Shown here: piece by piece, positions 30,101 through 39,100 of the stretch
Layout of the letters: each line of letters opens with the position of its first letter
Numbering within the stretch: the first letter of the stretch is position 1
NCBI RefSeq assembly: GCF_012273895.1
Contig: NC_052121.1
Location: forward strand, 5,240,943-5,304,942
Length of the DNA stretch: 64,000 nt
Reading direction: 5' to 3'
Source of the DNA: Zerene cesonia
Lineage: Eukaryota > Arthropoda > Insecta > Lepidoptera > Pieridae
Translations under genes and position numbers: made by a program
Notes under the pieces: generated by a model
Seen by the model: the letters and a program-made list of their open reading frames with translations, nothing else
Told to the model about the DNA's origin: nothing
The model's database searches: none

Positions 30101-33100
30101 ACGATGTATCGCCAAACAACATAGAGCACTTTGCGCTTGTCTACCTGGATACGAAGGAGACGCTTACGCTGGATGCTATTCCGGTATGTAACTGATATAT
30201 CTAACTGATCTATTACTATTTTGATGAATGTGTTTCTAAATTTTTTATTTTAATCCACAGTTCAATGTCATAGTAATAACGACTGTCCTTACGACGAGAG
30301 CTGCGAAAGCGGTTCATGTGTAAAAGTGTGCTCTCGCATCCGTTGCGGCACTGACGCTCAGTGTGTAGCCCGCGGGCACGTCGCAAACTGCGAATGTAAC
30401 TCTGGCTCGCGGGGTGATCCCTGGGTCGAGTGCCGTCAGGAAGAGTGCGCTGTCGACGACGACTGCCCGGCGTGGTTGGCGTGTCGTAGCAACGCCTGTC
30501 AAGATCCTTGCCCTGGCAGCTGTGCGCCGGGAGCCCAGTGCTCGGTTATACGACATACGGCTGTGTGCGAATGTCCACGTGGCACAACAGGCAACCCCAA
30601 AATACAATGCCAGCCCGGTAAGTTCATACACTAAAACATTTATCAAACATAAAAAATACGTCATTTATTATCCAAATTCATCTTCGTATTTGCACAAAAT
30701 GATAAAATAAAACTGATTAAAAAGTTTAGATTTTATTTATAATTTTATGGTAAATACCTACCTACCTTGATACATAAACATGTAATTTATAATAATATAG
30801 GGTGGAAAATATCCATATTGAGTGCATTATAATTACATAGTATATTAAGAAAATACATATACACTTACAAAGCAACGTTTCATTCTGTTGTAGTCCTCGA
30901 AGAAGTAGAATGTTCAAGCGATGCCGAATGTGGTCCCAACTTGGCATGTTTGCAAGGAAATTGTAAAAACCCATGCGACTCTACATCTTGTGGTACACGT
31001 GCCGTGTGTCGCGTTGCGAACACTCTGCCGTTCCGAACCTTAGTGTGCGAATGTCCCAAACCCTTGACTGGCGATGCTTCCTTGCAATGCAATCCAAGTG
31101 AGTATACAGTGTTAAAACATAAAAATTCATTAAATTATGTTAACCTGTTATTTGCAGTATTTTGACAAATTGATTTTCGATTTAATGGAAGGACAAGAAA
31201 ATCTACCCAATTGTGAGTATTGGTAATTAAACCGTCCTGGCATGTAAATACTGTCACTGATTATTTTCCACCGTGTACAAAATTGTATAATACACAGCAA
31301 CAATTATCCAAACAATCAAATAATACGTTTGGCAGTTTTTTACACACGTTTAATCTGCAATACTATCATTTATATACACATCTTCTGTGATAACATCATT
31401 ATGTATTAAGCCTCCATAAAATCATATACATACAACTATGTTCAAACCACACAAAATCTCGAAAGTTTCACATCAATTGCTCGAATTTTATGATTTTGAA
31501 TAGTAATAATAGGTACATTTTTGTACAAACTGTATCTATAATTTATTCATAGTGACTATAAGTAAGTTCAATCTAAACACATCGAAATTATAAATAAATT
31601 TCGCATATTTTTATATGATTATAGAAAACAATTGTGCGAATGTTAAATTTCACCAATATACTTCTTTATAAATACAAAAAAAAATCAACGCATACGGTGA
31701 CGTGTTCCCATCAACACATTGCAATACTTAACTCATTTAATCTCTCAATTATTCTCAAGGGGGTGAATGCAGCGAAGATTCGCACTGTAGTGAGGAAGAA
31801 CGTTGCTTAAACGGACAATGTACGGCGGCTTGCGACGCGCAGCTGTGCGGCGCGGGCGCGGAGTGTCGTGCGGTCGCACACCGTGCGTCATGCTCCTGTA
31901 TCCCACCTTTGCAGGGAGATCCTAATGTGGCCTGCACACCGAGTAAGATTTTACGTAATATTAAAAAAAAAAAAAAACTAGTATAATAATATGTCAAGGT
32001 GGAAATTCAGTACATACAATGTACATTCTGATACTGATAATATAAAACATTCCATTGAGAACATCCCTCACTAATATTTTTCACTGTACAAAGTACATAA
32101 AAGCCTTATCGCTAGCAATGTATGTGATGTATGTATACGTACCCACTATATCAATTTATAAATTTACTTTTCAAATCAAATTTTTCAAAAACATTTACAT
32201 TTACAACTAAACAAGAGACTTTAATACCTTTCTGCTTTCTACCATTGTTGTTTTACGTAATCTTCTTTGTATATATATTTAACTACATATTACATATAAG
32301 AATTATTGTGTGCAGCTGCCGTAGGTAGCGTGTGTCTATCGGACGTGGAATGCGGTGCGGCGGAAGCATGCGTGTCGCGGCGCTGCGTGTCCGCGTGCGC
32401 CAACGCATGCGGCAGCGGTGCGCTCTGCGAGGCGTCCGCGCACCGCGCGCTCTGCCGCTGCCCGCCCGGCACCGCTGGCGACCCAGCTAGATCGTGTTAT
32501 ACACGTGAGTGGTTGACCGAATACTTTTTAACTACTTGAAAAAAGAGGAGATATACGGTGGCATTTGATAACATTTCATTTATTATAAGACCATTAAAGA
32601 ACAAAACAATTTCTTTATTTTGCTAGTGTGATATAAAAGTTTTGAAACATTACTATGACATTTACAGTAATGTCTGTATTTTTTCAGTATTTTTTTTAGT
32701 CTTAGCTAGCACAGAAAAAACATGTATTCCTGACTATAAATGACGTCATTTGGCGATAACGACATTTTAGAATGAGATGACTTTTTTAACTCAAAAAGAT
32801 GTATGAGTTGTCAATTCACAATACGACTGTATGATCTATGTGCGATATTTTGAAGTAATTTTTTTGTTATTGATAAATATATTGAGCGATTCATTTCTTA
32901 AAATTTGTCTCAATGTTTCTCTTGAAGCATATCGCTCGCTCACTCACAACATTTGATGATTTATCTTTTTTACAGCTGAATGTACTGCAGATGAAAACTG
33001 TCCATTTGATAAGTCCTGCGTCAACGGCTACTGCCAAGATCCTTGCGTCCTTGGAACAACATGTGGCCGAAACGCCGTATGTGACGTCATCGCCCACGTA

Positions 33101-36100
33101 GCGACATGCCGCTGTCCAGCAGGAACTCAGGGTGACCCTCGACGCGCCTGTATCGCAGCCGCTTGTCAGTACAATGAGGACTGCGATGACACTAAAGCCT
33201 GCAACCGACTCAATCGTGTCTGTCAACCCGTCTGCTCAGAGAATGCATGCGCTTCTGGGGCTATATGTACACCAATGGGCCACAGAGCCATATGTAGCTG
33301 CCCACCCGATCGATCTGGAGATCCATACCTCCGCGGATGCGTTACAGTACAAAATGTAGAAGAATGTTCCGTGGACGCTGACTGCGCGTCGCCTTTCGCT
33401 TGTGTGAACTCACATTGTGCTGATCTCTGCCAGGACAACCCGTGTGAAACTGGTCTTCTGTGTAGAACTATAGATATACTACCATTGAGAGCGATAGCGT
33501 GCGTCTGTTCAGACGGTGGTCGTGCGGCGCCTGATGCCGGCTGTCGCGCCCCGCCGCAAGCGGAATGCGCATCTGACTCAGAATGTACCAATAGCCAAAT
33601 TTGCCGCCGTGGAAGTTGCGTCGATGCCTGCAGATCTACAGCTTGCGGACAGAACGCTCTGTGTGAATCAGTAGACCATGTAGCAAGATGCACATGCCCC
33701 GCTGGATATACTGGCAATCCAAGGATTGAATGTAATACAGGTATAGTGAACCATATTACTGTCTAACGTTAAGAATATTGCTGAGAATAATAATGTATTA
33801 TAATTTAATAAGGCCATAATCCAAACAAATATGGATTGTGGCCTCATAGGAGGCCTGTGTCCCAGCAGTGAAAACATATATGGGCTGATGATGATGAATA
33901 TAAATAAATGCTATATTACAGAACCACGACAGCCGACCATCTACGAGTGCTACAGCGACGAAGAGTGTGGTGAGGACCGAGCATGCATGGAACGCACTTG
34001 CGTGAACCCGTGCGCCGGCGCGTGCGGGCCGGCCGCGCTTTGCCGCGTTGTACTGGCGCGACCGCAATGCTCCTGCCCTAAGGGCTACACTGGTGACGCG
34101 AAAATACGCTGTGTGCCACGTGAGTTATAACTGTATTTTCATGTTTACACTTAAGGTAATGCAGATTACAGTGATTTTGTTTTCTAAACATTTTCACAAG
34201 AAATTTTATTTCAATAAATAGTTAATTAAAATATTTATTGCTGTTTTCAAATAATTCTCGTTGTTGTTGTTAAATGTTATTAAACTGCTGATAATATACT
34301 TTATATCACCACCTTTAATAAACGATACCTCGAACAATCCTCTTTTTAAGATTTTAATGTAGTTAAATCAAAGTTTTCAATTGAATATTTTTTGTTATAG
34401 CGTCACAAGATTCAATAATACCAGTGGGCTGTAAAGCAAATTCAGACTGTCCTCTATCACAAGCCTGCATTAATGGAGCTTGTGCAAACCCATGTAACTG
34501 TGGAACAAATGCGGAATGCAATGTAGTGCGACATCATCCAGTTTGCTATTGCCAACGCGGTTTCTCCGGTAATCCATACACAGATTGCTTTAAAGGTACG
34601 TTATCCAAAGCTCAATTCAATTAAATATTAAAGAAGACATTATATCCATTAATTCGTGATATTTAAATAATTTTTTTTTCCTTTTAGTGGGCTGTTCGTC
34701 AGATGGAGAGTGTCCAGATAGCGATATGTGTTACAACGGAGCTTGCGTTAGTCCATGCTTAATCGAAACTCCATGTGCTATTAGTGCTGAATGTTATGGA
34801 AAATCACATAGATCAAACTGTAGATGTCCTCCCGGAACAAAAGGAAATCCATTTTCAAAATGCCAAGCTTCAGAATGCGAAGTAAACTCGGATTGTAATG
34901 ATGACAGTGTTTGTATAAATGGTGTTTGTCAAAATGCATGCTCACTCGCCGGACGAAACCCTTGTGCAACGAATGCTGAATGTTTTGCTAAAAATCATGC
35001 TGCTTCATGTAAATGCCCTGCAACTTTACCTTTGGGAGATCCTCTTGTACAATGCGAAAGAGTTCAAGTGGTTGGTCAACCCGAATGTCGTATGGATGCG
35101 GATTGTCCTAGTGGCCAAGCCTGTCTTAAGGACGAATGTCGTGACGCCTGCAATGAACTGACTCCATGCAAAGGAAACTCCCGATGCTCAGTATCAGACA
35201 GTATTCCATTCCGCACACTAATATGTAAATGTCCTGAAGGATATGTTCCTAATGAAAGCGGAACCTGTGACGCAGTCCAATTACCACCTTTAAGCTGTTC
35301 TTCAGATAGTGAATGTAGCGATCAAGAATCTTGCGTTAACAGAATCTGCAGAAACCCCTGTAATTGCGGTGATAACGCTGAATGCTTCATACGAAACCAT
35401 AGACCCGTTTGCTCTTGTAGAGAAGGTTATGACGGTAATCCTTACAGCGCCTGTCGTATTGTTGGATGCCGCACAAACTCAGAATGTCAAACAGATGAAG
35501 CCTGTGTTAATGGTAATTGTGTCAGTCCTTGCTTATTAAACAACACCTGTGGATTTAACGCTGAGTGCTACGTGGAAAGAAACCATCCACTCTGTAGATG
35601 TCGCGTTGGCTTTGAAGGGGACGCGTATTCAAATTGTATTCCTATTGAATGTCGCTCGAATGGCGATTGTCCACGAGACAAACTTTGCAGAGGACACAAA
35701 TGTGTTAACCCCTGTTTGTCTGACAACAACTGTGGTCGAAATGCTATTTGTTTAGTGCGCAATCACATACCAGTCTGTAAATGTGAACATGGTTTTAGTG
35801 GTAGTCCGTACGTTGAATGTAGACCTGATATTACGGGAGAATGCCTTGTCGATGCAGATTGTCCATCTAAACTAGCGTGTTTGTCTGCCAAATGCGTTAA
35901 TCCTTGTACCGAGTTGCGTCCATGTGCTACACCAGCTCATTGTGAAGTATTAGCGACTCTACCCGTACGCACTATGCTATGCTCTTGTCCGCCCGGATAT
36001 ATAAGTGGTGGAGGCGGCGTATGCCGACCTGCAACTACAATATCCGATGTCGCTTGTGAAGCTGATAATGACTGTACGTCAAACCACGCTTGTATAACAT

Positions 36101-39100
36101 CCGTCTGTAAAAACCCTTGTGATTGCGGCCCCAACACAGATTGCCAGATACGAGACCATAAACCTGTTTGCGCTTGCCGACCTGGCTTCCTTGGTGATCC
36201 ACATACAGGCTGTTTCTCCGTTACTTGTCGTGCAGACAGTCAATGCGCCGATGATGAAACTTGTATAAACAACCGTTGCGTGCCAGCTTGTGCAGCGGAA
36301 CCAAATCTATGTGGAGAATTAGCAGAATGTTATGGAGAAGAACATCGTGCACTTTGTCGATGCCAATTCGGAACATTTGGCAATCCAAATATTGCTTGCT
36401 CACCGATCGCTTGCCGCGCAAATACTGAGTGTCCACCTGAGAAATCCTGTATCAACAACAAGTGCGTGGAACCTTGCACTATTACTTCATGCAAAGAACC
36501 GGCCGAATGTCGTGTGCACTTGCACGAAGTCTACTGTGTATGCCCTCCCGGCTACCAAAGCACTTCAGGTGGCTGCAACAAAACTGAAGAACGGTGCTCC
36601 TCTGATATTGAATGCCCTCCTGGAACCGCTTGTTTGGATGGAAAGTGTGTCAATCCTTGTTTAGAAATAGAACCGTGTGGAATCAACGCTAAATGTGAAG
36701 TAGCGGATACAAATCCAGTAAGAACTATGATATGTGAATGCGAACAAGGATACAAAGGAAATGCTCTATTGGAATGCACACCATACAAACGTAAGTAATT
36801 TTAGAAATATTTTACGTCAATATATATTGTTTCATGTAGTCAAATCATTTATTTATTATATTTTTAATCAATACGTTATAATTATCAAATTATTAACTTT
36901 CATTAAAGCAAAATTAAATTCAATGAATTACTAGATTCTACCATTTTACTTTAAATGGAGTACATTTTGATGTTGTTAAATTTATAATAAATACACATAA
37001 AATTTACATTTAATTTTTTTCAGCACCTGTGACAAAATGCGTCGATGGTCAAGGTGTAAATGAAAACGGCGAATGCGAGCCCTGTACCAATTTAGAGGGT
37101 AAAATTGTAGACGCACGCGGCAGATGCGTGTGCGACTCGGAACGTGGCTTTACCGCAAGGGGCGAAGAATGTGTTCCAATCGGATGCCGGTCAGACGATC
37201 ATTGTAATGATGACGCTAGATGTATTAATGGTAAATGTGTGCAAGCTTGTGAAGCAGAACCTTGTGGCTTATATGCTACTTGTGAAGGAGTTGGACACCG
37301 ATCACGCTGTACATGTATAACCGGATATGTCGGCAATGCGAAAGTCCAATGTAATGCCACAACTACTCCAAACATAACTTATAGAACAGACTTCCCATTA
37401 CCGGATATGCAGGTAATTAATTATATTTTATTAATTGTCATAGGAAAAATAGATAAAAGCATGTTCTTCCTTTAAAACTTTTTAACTGAAACTCGTATTA
37501 AATATTTTATTTTATTTATAGGTCCATTGCTTAGCCGACGGTGTGCGAGTCAGCCTCAAAATTAAAGACTTCAATGGCGTGCTTTATGTGAAAGGATATA
37601 GTAAAGACGAACGGTGTCGTCTTGTAGTACATACAACTGAAAGTCAAGAGAGCCCAATTGATTTCACAGTTCATTTCGGGGACTGTGGATTGGTTCATGT
37701 TAATGTAAGTGTAACGGATTTTTAATTCGGCAATATTAGTATTATATGAATCTAAGAATTTTATGCAGAAAGCAAAGCAAAGCACTACACAAACTTGTTT
37801 TTATTATAGGGCCTAGCAAGCTTCGTGCTCGTCATGCAGAAACATCCTAAACTGGTAACGTCGAACGCTAAAGCGTTCCACATCAAGTGCATATACCAAA
37901 CGGGCGAACAGAACGTCACGCTCGCGTTCAATGTGTCGATGTTAACTACAACGGGCACCATCGCGAACACCGGCCCGCCCCCCACGTGCTCCATGAGAAT
38001 CGTTTCGCGAACCGGCGACGAGGTCAGCTCGGCTGAGATAGGCGAAAATCTCGTGCTTCAAGTGGATGTGCAACCATCGAGTGAGTGTAACTTAACTAAA
38101 CGGTTGTTTGTTCTTGATATAATTTAGTGGGTCTTAACTGATCGAATTATTAAATTGTCCGTAACACTATTTTGAGAAGACCCAATAATTTTTAGATAGA
38201 TTATCTAAATATTACTTTATTTCAATAAGACAATAAAGTGATATAGTTTACATACTTTCTGACATTTTCAAACTAGTATAATGCAATTTAAAACATCGAC
38301 ACATTATTTCGAATAACCTACGTAGGTACTTATGTTACGTTGTATTTATAGGCAAATTCTAGAATGTAAATGTTGGCCCCATTTCCCTATCTACAATGAA
38401 ACTCATTCATTCATATAAAACCTGTATTCATTTTATTACAGACATATACGGAGGCTTTGCGCGAAGCTGCATAGCAAAGACAAGCGAAGTGTCGACGAAC
38501 ATAGAGAACGAGTACACGGTGACTGACGCAGACGGTTGCGCGACCGACGCCGCCATCTTCGGCGAGTGGGAACGGAGCGAGGACGGCAGCGCGCTGCGCG
38601 CCGCCTTCAACGCGTTCAAGTTCCCCAGCAGCGACAATATACGATTCCAGTGCAACATACGTGTTTGCTTTGGAAAATGTCAACCGGTAAGCGGTGAAGG
38701 CGTTTGACTGAACAAATATAAAGCATTATTATAATTCGTATACATATATAGATTGAACATTTCTATGGACATTAATAAAATATTTAAAAACTTTTGTGTT
38801 GCCGCGAGCCGTCCACTTAGAAAGAATTTATTCTAACATTCACATCGTAATCTATAGATGTGTTACTAAACGATGTTGCAAATTTGTTATGTAATTTACC
38901 TGTCCTCGCTTCGCTGAGCTTGAAATGGGAAATTATGATTGTGAATGAATAACTCTACAATTGATTATACGTTTTTTTCTAAAACTATATGGGATTTCAA
39001 AATAGTACAAAGAACAAATTTTATCTTAATATAGAAAATTCACAAATATTTCAAAGGATAAGGATTAACAAATATCCAGAAGGAAGGTCCAACATCCCTC

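Noticed and set aside
33223..33717. 164-codon minus-strand open frame
   Set aside because: Antisense shadow of dpy exon 63. The plus strand has the clear DPY-EGF cysteine pattern. The other minus-strand frames in 1-37000 are rejected for the same reason.
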